From: CAYMTT01 sp964393465
Lineage (GTDB): Bacteria > Patescibacteriota > Minisyncoccia > Minisyncoccales > MHMH01
Assembly: GCA_964393465.1 (NCBI GenBank)
Contig: CAYMTT010000012.1
Span: 1-26,178 of the forward strand
Direction of reading: 5' to 3'
Length of the DNA: 26,178 nucleotides
Part shown: one piece after another, positions 6,276 through 13,153 of the stretch
Numbering within the stretch: the stretch's first letter is position 1
Layout: each line of letters opens with the position of its first letter
Program-made: the position numbers and the translations under genes
Notes under the pieces: model-generated
The model's database searches: none
What the model was told of the DNA's origin: nothing
What the model saw: only the letters and a program-made list of their open reading frames with translations

Positions 6276-7104
6276 ATTTCTTGAAAAGGGTTTCTGCTTG
6301 TTTGATCAAACGTTTTATCTTTTTTTCGGAAATTTTGTGCTTTTTTGAAAATCGCCCTGGGTTTATCCCCAACAGATCTTTGGCCATAATCATTCTTTTT
6401 TTCAAGAAAATCTCGAAGGTTCTTTTATCCAAAGAAGGCAGAATCGTTATCGGATAGAATCCGTTATTGTCGATTACCTTTTCCAATCCCTTGGATTTGG
6501 GATATTTCCAGCCCAAAAGATCGATTCCGGCGCAATTCGCGTATTTGACCACCGTTTTCGAAAATTTGGTGTTGGTAGCCAGAATTCCTTTTATGTTCTT
6601 GGAGTTTTTTCCTTCTTGCAAATCGATGATTTCCGCCCTGAAAGACAAAGCGGTATTCGAATGTATCATGCTTTCTGAAGGCAGATTTCTGAACTTGCAC
6701 TCGCCTACCAGCATGGATCCGTCTTTTTCTGCCAGAAAGTCGGTTTCATATCTTAGGCATTTTCCTTTTAAAAAGATGTTCAATTGCACCCGGTATCCCA
6801 ATCTCTTGAAAATTTCTCCCATAAACATTTCAAAATGGAATCCTTCCGGCCCCAATTTTCTTATTCCTTCCTTTAAGGAGAATTTTAATTTGATTTTCGG
6901 GGATTCCCGGTTCAGTATCTGCTTTATCCTTTTGAATATCTTTGAAGTCTCAATGCCTGGATAGACTTCCTTTTTTACCGTATCGGTAATTTTTTGAGCC
7001 AATTCCTTGGAAGCTCCGGCTCTTTTGGCTCCCGAATACACTTTTTTTGCGGAAAAAGGCTCCTTTTCTCCCCTGTTATTTATAACGTAAAGTTTTTTTC
7101 CCAT
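6274..7104 (-). CDS. ATP-cone plus Mrr-like restriction endonuclease fusion
   Basis: A 276-aa two-domain protein. Residues about 4-85 are an ATP-cone (nucleotide-sensing fold of ribonucleotide reductase and NrdR): YVINNRGEKEPFSAKKVY, a GAxRAGAS helix turn, then VYPGIETSKIFKRIKQIL. Residues about 88-200 are an Mrr-type PD-(D/E)xK nuclease: an FEMFMGEIFKRLGYRV helix, the catalytic strand pair with D122 (RYETDF) and E135-C-K137 (GECKFR), then ILATNTKFSKTVVKYANCAGIDLLGW, the Mrr C-terminal strand-helix. The basic C-terminal 60 residues are helical and may bind DNA. It starts 4 nt downstream of the pilin-tailed gene, so both are on one message. The sequence suggests a nuclease gated by ATP or dATP; the target is unknown. 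No methylase is nearby. Confidence 0.8.
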   Translation of the reverse strand: MGKKLYVINNRGEKEPFSAKKVYSGAKRAGASKELAQKITDTVKKEVYPGIETSKIFKRIKQILNRESPKIKLKFSLKEGIRKLGPEGFHFEMFMGEIFKRLGYRVQLNIFLKGKCLRYETDFLAEKDGSMLVGECKFRNLPSESMIHSNTALSFRAEIIDLQEGKNSKNIKGILATNTKFSKTVVKYANCAGIDLLGWKYPKSKGLEKVIDNNGFYPITILPSLDKRTFEIFLKKRMIMAKDLLGINPGRFSKKHKISEKKIKRLIKQAETLFKK

Positions 7105-7108
7105 GATA

Positions 7109-8329
7109 TTAGGCGCCCCAAGCGCTTTTAATTACCCAGAGTATTCCTTTGGCCAGCAGAATCAAGGAAAATCCCAAAGCGGAATAAAGCATTATTTTCT
7201 TTCCCATGGCAGCTCTCACCGGATTTCCCATGGAAGTCAAGAAAGCATAGCCTCCCGAAAAGAACATTATGGGAGAAACCACCAAGGCTGCGTAAAGGAG
7301 AAAGTCGGTTATCTTTCCCAAAAAGTCGGGAAGGTTTTCAGCTCCCAAGGGGCTTTCCAAAGCCGAGGTGATGGTTTCGCCCCAGCCTCCTCCGCCGCCA
7401 GAATCAAAACATCCCGAAGAATCTATCCTGCAGTTAATGCATCTCAAAGCGCCAAAGTCATATCCGTAGTCCTGACAAGTTTTTCCTCCAAAATTCATCC
7501 ACTCGCATTGTTCGTTCCCCTCTATTATTCCATTGCCACATCCGGTCGCAGGTTCTTCTTCCTCTTCCTCTTCTTCCTCTTCCTCTTCTTCTTCTTCTTC
7601 GCCTTCGTATCCCGTGCATTCCCAAGTTAAAACTTTACAAGTGGCGCTGCACAAAAGATATCCTCCCGTATATCCGTAGGTGCCGCAGTCTTTTCCTCCA
7701 AAATCTTCCTGATCGCATTGTTCATTTCCTTCTATTATTCCGTTTCCGCAGTAAGAGCCCGGGGTTTTGCAGGAAGTATCGCTGCGACATTCTTTTTCTC
7801 CGTCGGAACAGGAACCCGAAACGCAACCTGAAGGCTCGCAGATATATTCTCTTTTGTCCTGAGCGCAATCCCCTCCTCCGCAACTTCCTTTTTCCCAGGA
7901 ACATTCATACGCGCAGGCATTGCCGCTGCATATGCCGGAAACGCATTCTGAATCACAATAGCATTGTTCTCCGCCAAGACGGGAAGTGTATTTGCTGCAG
8001 CAGACTCCGTTTATACAAACATTAGGATAACAGCATTCATAGAAATCGCCGCATTGATCCCCCCGATAAACGCATGGTGTGGCTATACATTCGCCCCCGC
8101 TGCAATTGTTAGAGAAGCATTCTGCGTTGCACTCGCAGGAACGGCCGTCTGGATAATTCTTGCTGGGATCGCAGCAGCTTCCGTGTTCTCCGCATTCCAA
8201 GCCGCTGCAGCAGACTAATCCCAAGTTATCGCTGCAAATTTCCCCTCTTTCTTGGCAGATTTGAGCCAAAGCCTGATTGGAAATTAAAAGAAAGGAAAAT
8301 ATTGCTATAAGGAATACTATTTTCTTCAT
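7109..8329 (-). CDS. secreted Cys-rich, poly-Glu surface protein with T4SS-pilin-like C-terminus
   Basis: Modular 406-aa exported protein. Signal peptide 1-22 (MKKIVFLIAI...ALA). Next come duplicated Cys modules (SCECNAECFSNNCSGGEC and QCYCDSECVSGICSGNAC), then two copies of a CGNGIIEGNEQC...FGG..C..YGY repeat of the DUF4215-like type, flanking a run of 16 Glu codons (7563-7610). A Gly linker follows. The last 90 residues hold two membrane helices (LLYAALVVSPIMFFSGGYAF and KIMLYSALGFSLILLAKGIL) joined by SMGNPVRAAMGKK, which matches the VirB2/TrbC-like T4SS_pilin segment common in CPR genomes. The start at 8329 is chosen for the signal peptide and because it lies 6 nt after TGGTATAAT. The disulfide-rich head would face outside. 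Adhesion or pilus function is inference. Confidence 0.8.
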   Translation of the reverse strand: MKKIVFLIAIFSFLLISNQALAQICQERGEICSDNLGLVCCSGLECGEHGSCCDPSKNYPDGRSCECNAECFSNNCSGGECIATPCVYRGDQCGDFYECCYPNVCINGVCCSKYTSRLGGEQCYCDSECVSGICSGNACAYECSWEKGSCGGGDCAQDKREYICEPSGCVSGSCSDGEKECRSDTSCKTPGSYCGNGIIEGNEQCDQEDFGGKDCGTYGYTGGYLLCSATCKVLTWECTGYEGEEEEEEEEEEEEEEEEPATGCGNGIIEGNEQCEWMNFGGKTCQDYGYDFGALRCINCRIDSSGCFDSGGGGGWGETITSALESPLGAENLPDFLGKITDFLLYAALVVSPIMFFSGGYAFLTSMGNPVRAAMGKKIMLYSALGFSLILLAKGILWVIKSAWGA

Positions 8330-8335
8330 GTTTTT

Positions 8336-8344
8336 ATTATACCA
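8336..8344 (-). promoter_or_regulatory. extended -10 of the pilin-tailed gene
   Basis: TGGTATAAT on the minus strand, 6 nt before the ATG. Predicts a leaderless transcript. Confidence 0.65.
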
Positions 8345-8376
8345 AAAAAGTTTTGCCTTTTCGAGAAAAACAAAAC

Positions 8377-8405
8377 TTGACCATTTCCCCAAGAGGCATT
8401 AAAAA
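8377..8405 (+). promoter_or_regulatory. promoter of the 8435 gene
   Basis: TTGACC (8377-8382), 17-nt spacer, TAAAAA (8400-8405), followed by a leader with a strong Shine-Dalgarno AAGGAGG. Divergent from the pilin-tailed gene. Confidence 0.5.
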
Positions 8406-8434
8406 GAGATAAGAGCACATTAAAAGGAGGAAAA

Positions 8435-9007
8435 GTGGAAGAAAAAGACATTGTCTGTTTGGCTTTCGGCAATCCGGAACGCTTCAAAATTCTGAATACT
8501 ATTTTCGAACAGGGCAGCATAACCTTCCCTTGGGAGGTGAATTTGCTTACGCTGGATAAACTTCAAGAAAGCGGCCTTATCTTTTTATCAAAAGACGATT
8601 CCAGAGATGCAGAAATAGTTTTTAAGGGTACAGAAAAGCTCAAAGAAGCCAGTCTTGAGCTCAAAAGTTTATTGAAGAGAAACAAGGGAGAGGTTTGGTT
8701 TGAGGCCAGAGTGTATTGCGACGGCTTTTACGTCAATCCCTACGCTCCTGCCTACCGGTATCCTACAAGCTTAACCATAGCCTACAAGTTTCCCATTTCG
8801 GGCCTCAAAAAGACAAAAGACATGCTAAAAGCTTTCGAGGAGGCAGAAAGAATCCTGGAAGAAGACCTGAAAAACCGCTATCCGAACGACTACATCTGCA
8901 AGGTTTTCTGGCACACTTTGGAACTGAGGTTCCTTCAAGAAGAGGAAAAGCCCTACTCCGGCCGTCCTACTTGTTCGATCGAAGAACGCTTCCACAGGAT
9001 CTTTTAA
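8435..9007 (+). CDS. hypothetical protein, 190 aa
   Basis: Unrecognised soluble protein. The start is GTG at 8435, fixed by AAGGAGG placed 8 nt upstream; no ATG is near. Residues 1-80 look like a small helix-turn-helix or winged-helix-like fold (NPERFKILNTIFEQGSITF, LLTLDKLQESGLIFLSKDD), but the match is only by eye. Residues 85-190 are a mixed alpha/beta part with many aromatics (EVWFEARVYCDGFYVNPYAP, YPTSLTIAYKFPISGLKK) and a charged helix (MLKAFEEAERILEEDLKNR). No signal peptide, membrane segment or catalytic motif. It is the only plus-strand gene between 6.3 and 26 kb, and forms its own unit with promoter and terminator. Confidence 0.8.
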   Translation: MEEKDIVCLAFGNPERFKILNTIFEQGSITFPWEVNLLTLDKLQESGLIFLSKDDSRDAEIVFKGTEKLKEASLELKSLLKRNKGEVWFEARVYCDGFYVNPYAPAYRYPTSLTIAYKFPISGLKKTKDMLKAFEEAERILEEDLKNRYPNDYICKVFWHTLELRFLQEEEKPYSGRPTCSIEERFHRIF

Positions 9008-9011
9008 TTTA

Positions 9012-9035
9012 AAACCCGCTTTTTAAAGCGGGTTT
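9012..9035. terminator. strong terminator hairpin, both directions
   Basis: Perfect 11-bp stem AAACCCGCTTT/AAAGCGGGTTT with a 2-nt loop. TTTATT follows on the plus strand, and a T-rich TTTTAAATT follows on the minus strand, so it can also end the sigma-factor operon. Confidence 0.85.
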
Positions 9036-9045
9036 TTATTCGGCC

Positions 9046-9225
9046 CTAGAAAGATTCCAGAAAGAAGCTGCCCACAACCAGTAAAGCCATTTCGACTATT
9101 ATTGGAGCTATCCTTTTCTTTTTCTCTGCCGGGGAAAGCTCAAGCCAGGCTTTCCGCTCTTGCCCCAGGATGGCGGCCAGCAAGACGGCCAAGGCTATAG
9201 GGAGTATCCAGAAATGAACACTCAT
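9046..9225 (-). CDS. small two-helix membrane protein, 59 aa, last gene of the sigma-factor operon
   Basis: ATG at 9225 to TAG at 9046, translation beginning MSVHFWILPIALAVLLAAIL. Helix 1 is residues 4-20. A charged middle follows (GQERKAWLELSPAEKKKR, 21-38), then helix 2 (IAPIIVEMALLVVGSFFLES, 39-58). Both ends would face the same side, with the charged loop inside by the positive-inside rule. The ATG comes 4 nt after the stop of the putative anti-sigma gene, and a terminator follows the stop, so it is the third gene of that operon. I know no family for it. It could stabilise or modulate the anti-sigma membrane protein. Confidence 0.7.
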   Translation of the reverse strand: MSVHFWILPIALAVLLAAILGQERKAWLELSPAEKKKRIAPIIVEMALLVVGSFFLESF

Positions 9226-9229
9226 ATCT

Positions 9230-10675
9230 TTATTCCGTTTCTTCCAGCATGGGCCTTATCTGGTCTTCCTGCTGAATTCCTGTTAAAGGCACTATAACGC
9301 TCTGTCTGTGGAAATGCCCTTTTTCCGGTTCTTCGGTAATCGGAAAGACGTAGGCGGGAATGTAGAGTTCTTCTCCGAAGTACTTGTTTTCCGCTCTCTG
9401 CCAAATTCTCACCAATTGAAGAGAAGGGGTCCCCAGCTTTATCTGCACGGTTTCCGTCTGGTCGTCGTAGGAATAATAGGGGTCCATTCCGCCTTTTTCT
9501 GCGGAAGAGATTATCTTTTCTCGATCTGTTTCTATGTCGTATTTCGAGCTTTCGAACCCTCCGACGAATATGCTGCCCGCATAAGTTACCTTTTTGTAGC
9601 GCAGGCTGACCTCCAGGGTCATTCCGACTTTTCGTCCCGATTGGTCGTAAACCTTTTCTCCTTGCAAAAGCAGAGGATAGACCACGGACCTGCTTTCTGC
9701 GATGTAAGAGGTGCCCGATTCTTCCCTTTGGCCGGAATCTAACATGGCGTAAAGCACGGGCGAAGGCCGGATTTCGGGGGATCCGTAAAGACTCGTGTCT
9801 ATTCCGTAAGATTTGACGAAGTTTCCGGCTATCTCCAGAATCTTTTGGTCGGAAAGCCTGTCGGACTCCTTTAATTGCCCCGAATAGACGTCTTGGGGCC
9901 ATTTTTTCCAATTCATGGAAATGGAAAGATAATCGTTTTGAGAGTCTATGTAAAGGATGTAGCCGTATTCTCTGTCCTCTGCTATTTGCAGGGAACCTAC
10001 CTGAGCGTTCTTGAATTTTTGCAGGTTAATGGCATTCAGGTTAAAGCTTCCCAATATTGAAGACAAGCTATTCCCTATTTGGCCGTTATCGGTTTTTTTG
10101 TAAACGGGCATCGAATCTTTTCCCGGAGAAAAGCTTCCCCCCTCGTAAACGTACTCATAGTTTATCCTGTAAGGATAAGGGTAAATTTCCGCCTTGGAAT
10201 CTGCCTCTGAGGATTCAGAAACAGTCAATAATTCTCCTCCGATTCCCGCGGCTTGTTCCGCAGAAAGCCTGTTTTGATCATCTGCGGACTCTCCCCAGGT
10301 AAAAGCTATCTCTCCGAAGGCCTTTTCTTCCATTTCGGTTATTCCGGTTTTTTCCGTTGGAGGCTGTTCTTGTTCCTGCCCGGTGAAATACGCGATGGAA
10401 ACCGCGGCCAAGGCCACGATTACTATGGAAGCCATGGCGTAGGATAAGTATTTGCTTAAAGGAAAAACGCTGCCCAAAGAGGGAAGCTCTTGTTTCTGAG
10501 AAACTCTTTGCTCTAGCTGACCTTTGAGCCTTTTGACAAAATCCCGGTCCACTTTGACCTCCAGTTTGGCAGAAACCAGCCCTTCTATTATCCTTACCAG
10601 GCTGTCTTGATGCTGCTTCAGTCCGGGATCTATCTTGTAAATCTCTTTTAAAATTTGCTCTGTTTGCTTTTGCAT
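9230..10675 (-). CDS. membrane-anchored putative anti-sigma factor
   Basis: A 481-aa single-pass protein. The N-terminal 75 residues are cytoplasmic, helical and charged (EQILKEIYKIDPGLKQHQDS, VKRLKGQLEQRVSQK). One membrane helix spans about 77-96 (YLSYAMASIVIVALAAVSIAY). The remaining roughly 380 residues are extracytoplasmic, rich in beta-type sequence, Ser, Tyr and Gln, without Cys pairs. This topology directly downstream (47 nt) of an ECF sigma gene is that of a transmembrane anti-sigma factor, with the cytoplasmic helices holding the sigma factor and the outer domain sensing. There is no recognisable zinc anti-sigma motif (HxxxCxxC), so the assignment rests on operon position and topology. 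The outer domain is unusually large for such a protein. Confidence 0.65.
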   Translation of the reverse strand: MQKQTEQILKEIYKIDPGLKQHQDSLVRIIEGLVSAKLEVKVDRDFVKRLKGQLEQRVSQKQELPSLGSVFPLSKYLSYAMASIVIVALAAVSIAYFTGQEQEQPPTEKTGITEMEEKAFGEIAFTWGESADDQNRLSAEQAAGIGGELLTVSESSEADSKAEIYPYPYRINYEYVYEGGSFSPGKDSMPVYKKTDNGQIGNSLSSILGSFNLNAINLQKFKNAQVGSLQIAEDREYGYILYIDSQNDYLSISMNWKKWPQDVYSGQLKESDRLSDQKILEIAGNFVKSYGIDTSLYGSPEIRPSPVLYAMLDSGQREESGTSYIAESRSVVYPLLLQGEKVYDQSGRKVGMTLEVSLRYKKVTYAGSIFVGGFESSKYDIETDREKIISSAEKGGMDPYYSYDDQTETVQIKLGTPSLQLVRIWQRAENKYFGEELYIPAYVFPITEEPEKGHFHRQSVIVPLTGIQQEDQIRPMLEETE

Positions 10676-10722
10676 ATTATTTTGGTTAATCGTCTTTCCC
10701 TGCTTTAATATACGTCTCGAAT

Positions 10723-11253
10723 TCAGAAAGGTAACCCTGACAAAAGAAAAAGGAACAAATGCAGGGGCATTTCCTCTCTCAATTGCTTAATGCTTCTGGA
10801 AAAAGACATCTTGCAGGTTCCTTCGTTTTTTCCGGTGATTTGAGCTATTTCTTTGTAGGAGAGCTCTTCCCAGACTCTGAGCACCACTATTTCCCGCTGT
10901 TCCGGCTTCAGTTTTTTCAGGTATTTTTCCACCTCTCTGAGTTTTTGAGCAGTATCCAAATCCCTTTCGATATCTTCTTCTTTGGACAGGCCCCAGACGT
11001 CTTCTATGTTCAGGGCCGGCTTTCTGGACCTGTAAAAGTCTATTACCGAGTTTCTGGCTATGGTATAAAGCCAGGTTTGGAAGCTGGCTTTTTCTGGATC
11101 GAAAGAACCGAATGATTCCAAAGCTTTCAAAAAAGCAGAGCTGGTTATGTCCTCTGCCGTTTCTTTGTGCTGGGTTTTGTAATAAATAAAACGGTAGATT
11201 TTATCTACGTATTTTTCGTAAAGCTTGATGAATTCCCCGTTGTCTTTGGACAT
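10723..11253 (-). CDS. ECF-type RNA polymerase sigma factor
   Basis: Group IV sigma-70 protein of 176 aa. Region 2 at about 8-75: FIKLYEKYVDKIYRFIYYKT, HKETAEDITSSAFLKALES (core binding), FQTWLYTIARNSVIDFYRSR (-10 recognition). Region 4 at about 105-160: LKPEQREIVVLRVWEELSYK and EIAQITGKNEGTCKMSFSRS (helix-turn-helix for the -35). The two are joined by an acidic linker, KEEDIERDLD. The last 15 residues are unusually hydrophobic (LHLFLFLLSGLPF), an odd tail for a soluble sigma factor that might touch the membrane or the anti-sigma partner. First gene of a three-gene operon with its own promoter; autoregulation is common in such units but no matching ECF-type promoter is obvious here. Confidence 0.92.
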   Translation of the reverse strand: MSKDNGEFIKLYEKYVDKIYRFIYYKTQHKETAEDITSSAFLKALESFGSFDPEKASFQTWLYTIARNSVIDFYRSRKPALNIEDVWGLSKEEDIERDLDTAQKLREVEKYLKKLKPEQREIVVLRVWEELSYKEIAQITGKNEGTCKMSFSRSIKQLREEMPLHLFLFLLSGLPF

Positions 11254-11268
11254 AGCTTCTTCTTTAAT

Positions 11269-11297
11269 ATTATACGGGGAAAGAGAAAAAAAGTAAC
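11269..11297 (-). promoter_or_regulatory. promoter of the sigma-factor operon
   Basis: Perfect TATAAT (minus, 11269-11274) with GTTACT/TTACTT 16-17 nt upstream (11291-11297), overlapping the stop of the NADAR gene. Leader of about 10 nt with AAGAAG as a weak ribosome site. The -10 looks like a housekeeping box, not an ECF box. Confidence 0.5.
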
Positions 11298-11770
11298 TAT
11301 TGGAGTTCCTCTCTGAGCCGCATCCATATCTTTCCCAATTCGTTTCTTCCCTTTCTTTCGGGCCCCCAGCCCCAGAAGCCGTCCTTGGGAGAATCTTCGA
11401 CGATTTCCCTTTTGCCCGTTTGCAGCAGTTTGCGCTTGACGTAAGGATTCTGTTCGAGTTTACGCCTGACTATGTCTTCCATAATCTTTACTTTCTTTTT
11501 CTCCCAGTCTTTGGGAGCTTTTTCGGCGTTTTTCTTGGCTATTTTAAAGGCTTCGTGGGCGGATTTGGCCCTGTAAATCTTTTCTGATAGTTCGGGAGCG
11601 GTATCGAAAAAATGAGCGGCCTGGTAGGCGTGTTCCGAAGTCGGCCATATCTTTTCTTTCCATTTGACAGAAAAACTGGAAAAATTGGAAAAGCAATAGA
11701 ATTCCCTTTCGTAAAAGCCGATTATCTCGCCCGAAGTTTCAAGTTTAGGATCTCTGTTTTGGTAAGTCAT
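11297..11770 (-). CDS. NADAR-family (YbiA-like) N-glycosidase
   Basis: A 157-aa member of the NADAR/DUF1768 family (E. coli YbiA). YbiA cleaves the N-glycosidic bond of reactive early riboflavin-pathway intermediates, and other NADAR proteins remove ADP-ribose from modified guanine. Seen: GFYEREFYCFSNFSSF (substrate pocket start), WPTSEHAYQAAHFF with the key SEHxxQ segment (44-51), and the closing block VEDSPKDGFWGWGPERKGRN followed by ELGKIWMRLREEL. The length is standard. The start ATG at 11770 gives a full N-terminus. No DarT-like toxin or riboflavin gene lies near, so damage pre-emption is the simplest role. Confidence 0.88.
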   Translation of the reverse strand: MTYQNRDPKLETSGEIIGFYEREFYCFSNFSSFSVKWKEKIWPTSEHAYQAAHFFDTAPELSEKIYRAKSAHEAFKIAKKNAEKAPKDWEKKKVKIMEDIVRRKLEQNPYVKRKLLQTGKREIVEDSPKDGFWGWGPERKGRNELGKIWMRLREELQ

Positions 11771-11797
11771 TTATTCGGTTAAGTTCAATTTAAATAG

Positions 11798-11824
11798 AAA
11801 GGGAGCGCTTGAAACGCCCCCTTT
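11798..11824 (-). terminator. probable terminator of the zinc-ribbon gene
   Basis: Ten-position stem AAAGGGAGCG/CGCCCCCTTT with one mismatch, which on the minus strand is G facing T (a G-U wobble in RNA). TTTCTATTT follows in that direction. Confidence 0.5.
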
Positions 11825-11832
11825 TGTCGGCC

Positions 11833-11997
11833 TTAAGGCCTTCTGCGCCTCCTGCCGCCTCCGCGGAAGCCCCCGCCTCGACAATAAGGCCCCCTGTGGA
11901 TATTGGCACTTTGACAATTAGGGCACCTTACAGGTCTCGGAGGACCGTGGGGAACGTCCCATTCGTGTCCGCAGTCGTAGCATTTGAAATGCCTCAT
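11833..11997 (-). CDS. small zinc-ribbon protein with Arg/Gly-rich tail
   Basis: A 54-aa protein with one zinc ribbon, CYDCGHEW then CPNCQS (two CxxC knuckles about 18 residues apart), and a basic Gly/Arg tail (RGGGFRGGGRRRRRP) suited to RNA or nucleic-acid contact. The start is placed at 11997 because a near-perfect Shine-Dalgarno AGGAGGTG ends 5 nt upstream. An in-frame ATG six codons earlier (12015) lies 6 nt after TGGTATAAT, so a leaderless start giving a 60-aa form (extra MKGGVQ) is equally possible. No partner gene is obvious; it forms its own unit. Confidence 0.75.
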   Translation of the reverse strand: MRHFKCYDCGHEWDVPHGPPRPVRCPNCQSANIHRGPYCRGGGFRGGGRRRRRP

Positions 11998-12002
11998 CTG
12001 GA

Positions 12003-12015
12003 CACCTCCTTTCAT
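12003..12015 (-). promoter_or_regulatory. dual translation start: leaderless ATG plus Shine-Dalgarno
   Basis: On the minus strand an ATG at 12015 is followed at once by AAAGGAGGTG and then, 5 nt on, by the in-frame ATG at 11997. Either could be the initiator. Confidence 0.5.
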
Positions 12016-12021
12016 ATTTTT

Positions 12022-12030
12022 ATTATACCA
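12022..12030 (-). promoter_or_regulatory. extended -10 of the zinc-ribbon gene
   Basis: TGGTATAAT on the minus strand, identical in nine positions to the box before the pilin-tailed gene (8336-8344). Confidence 0.65.
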
Positions 12031-12121
12031 GAAAAAATAAAAAAAGAGAGGCCCTTTGCGAAAATATTTATTCTGGAAAAACGCAAAGCTGCAGCCAAAA
12101 CAGCCGAGGTTTATTGCTTGT

Positions 12122-12487
12122 TTAACTTTTGGCTATTTCTACTTCAGCTTCCTTCAGTTTTTTAAGCTCTTCCGTATCCTCTTTGATTTTGCCGATAACG
12201 GTTACGGGACCTATAGGCTTGGGTTCGCCGTTGCTGCTGGCAGGCGTTCTGCCAAAAAAAATACAAAATGCATTTCCTTCGGGCCAATAAGCCAATTCCC
12301 CCACTTCAAGCTCTTCTGTCGGTTTTTCGTTCTCCATTTTCAAGGGAATGTCAAAATAAATCTCGTTTCCCCAGAAATTTCCCTTGGCTTTAATCGGCAA
12401 AGCTTCATAAATCCTTTCTGCTGTTTTTGTATCATTCAGCTCCCCGTCGAACTTCAAATTATTAATGGAAATATTGATTTTTTTCAT
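12122..12487 (-). CDS. cyclophilin-like fold protein (TM1367 family)
   Basis: A 121-aa protein of the small prokaryotic cyclophilin-like family (DUF369/TM1367 type). Seen: INISINNLKFDGELNDTKTA, the LPIKAKGNFWGNEIYFDIPL core, VGELAYWPEGNAFCIFFG and TPASSNGEPKPIGPVTVIGK, in the family order. These proteins share the cyclophilin barrel, but isomerase activity has not been established in general, and the substrate is unknown. It starts 5 nt after the HD-domain gene and is probably co-transcribed with it. The last 20 residues (ELKKLKEAEVEIAKS) are a normal helical end. Confidence 0.85.
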   Translation of the reverse strand: MKKINISINNLKFDGELNDTKTAERIYEALPIKAKGNFWGNEIYFDIPLKMENEKPTEELEVGELAYWPEGNAFCIFFGRTPASSNGEPKPIGPVTVIGKIKEDTEELKKLKEAEVEIAKS

Positions 12488-12492
12488 AAATT

Positions 12493-13047
12493 TTATAGTT
12501 CTAAATCCGAATCGATCTCTTGCATTGCTTCAAGCCCTATCTTGATAAACTCTTCCAGTTCCAATCCCAACAGTTCTTGGCATCTTTTGATAATCTCCCT
12601 GTTGGCTCCTCTGGCGAAAGACTTTTCCCCGAATCTGTTCAAAACGTTATCTGCCGTTAGGTCTTTTATCTTTTTTGAAGGCGAAACCAGGGTAGCAGCC
12701 ACAATGAGGCCGGTTAGAGGATCTGTTACAAAAAGAGCCTTATCCATTAAAGTTTCAAGGGGTATTTGGTGGGCCTCGTTGTGAGCTTTTACCGCTTGGC
12801 AAATATCTTTGTCCAAACCCAAATCTTCCAGCATTTTAGCTCCGATTAACGAATGGCTGGACAAATCGCTTTTCACTTTCTCATAGTCAATATCGTGCAA
12901 AAGGCCGGCCAAACCCCATTTTTCTTTATCTTGGTTAAAGCGGAGAGCCAGCGACCGCATTATGGCCTCAACAGCCAATGAATGCTTAATTAAATTCTGG
13001 TTGGAAAGATTGTCTTTCAGTATTTTTAATGCTTCTTGCCTTTGCAT
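12493..13047 (-). CDS. HD-domain phosphohydrolase
   Basis: A 184-aa HD-superfamily metal hydrolase. Metal-binding motif: H22 (IKHSLAVEAIMRSLA), H51-D52 (AGLLHDIDYEK), the HSLIGAKML helix (64-72), AVKAHNEAH (85-93) and D109 (KALFVTDPLTGLI). This arrangement is typical of small HD proteins often annotated as HDIG-domain hydrolases acting on nucleotides or tRNA-end phosphates. Specificity cannot be read. The ATG at 13047 lies 6 nt after TGGTAAAAT, predicting a leaderless message. The cyclophilin-like gene follows on the same transcript. Confidence 0.88.
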   Translation of the reverse strand: MQRQEALKILKDNLSNQNLIKHSLAVEAIMRSLALRFNQDKEKWGLAGLLHDIDYEKVKSDLSSHSLIGAKMLEDLGLDKDICQAVKAHNEAHQIPLETLMDKALFVTDPLTGLIVAATLVSPSKKIKDLTADNVLNRFGEKSFARGANREIIKRCQELLGLELEEFIKIGLEAMQEIDSDLEL

Positions 13048-13053
13048 ATTTTA

Positions 13054-13062
13054 ATTTTACCA
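13054..13062 (-). promoter_or_regulatory. extended -10 of the HD-domain gene
   Basis: TGGTAAAAT on the minus strand, 6 nt before the ATG. Confidence 0.55.
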
Positions 13063-13095
13063 GACCGTTTTTAAACAGACAATAAAGTCAAAATA

Positions 13096-13128
13096 TTAAA
13101 TATTCGAGGCAAAACCTCGAACATTTAA
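13096..13128 (-). terminator. terminator of the SurA-like anchored chaperone gene
   Basis: Fourteen-position stem around a 5-nt loop. The single irregular pair is A/C if read on the plus strand but a G-U wobble in minus-strand RNA, so the hairpin is fully paired only in the sense direction. TATTTTG follows. Confidence 0.7.
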
Positions 13129-13153
13129 TTTTAGAGTTTGCTTTCCGCAGATT

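Noticed and set aside
8330..8392. Longer N-terminus of the pilin-tailed protein
   Set aside because: It would hide the signal peptide and read through the -10 box; 8329 fits both.
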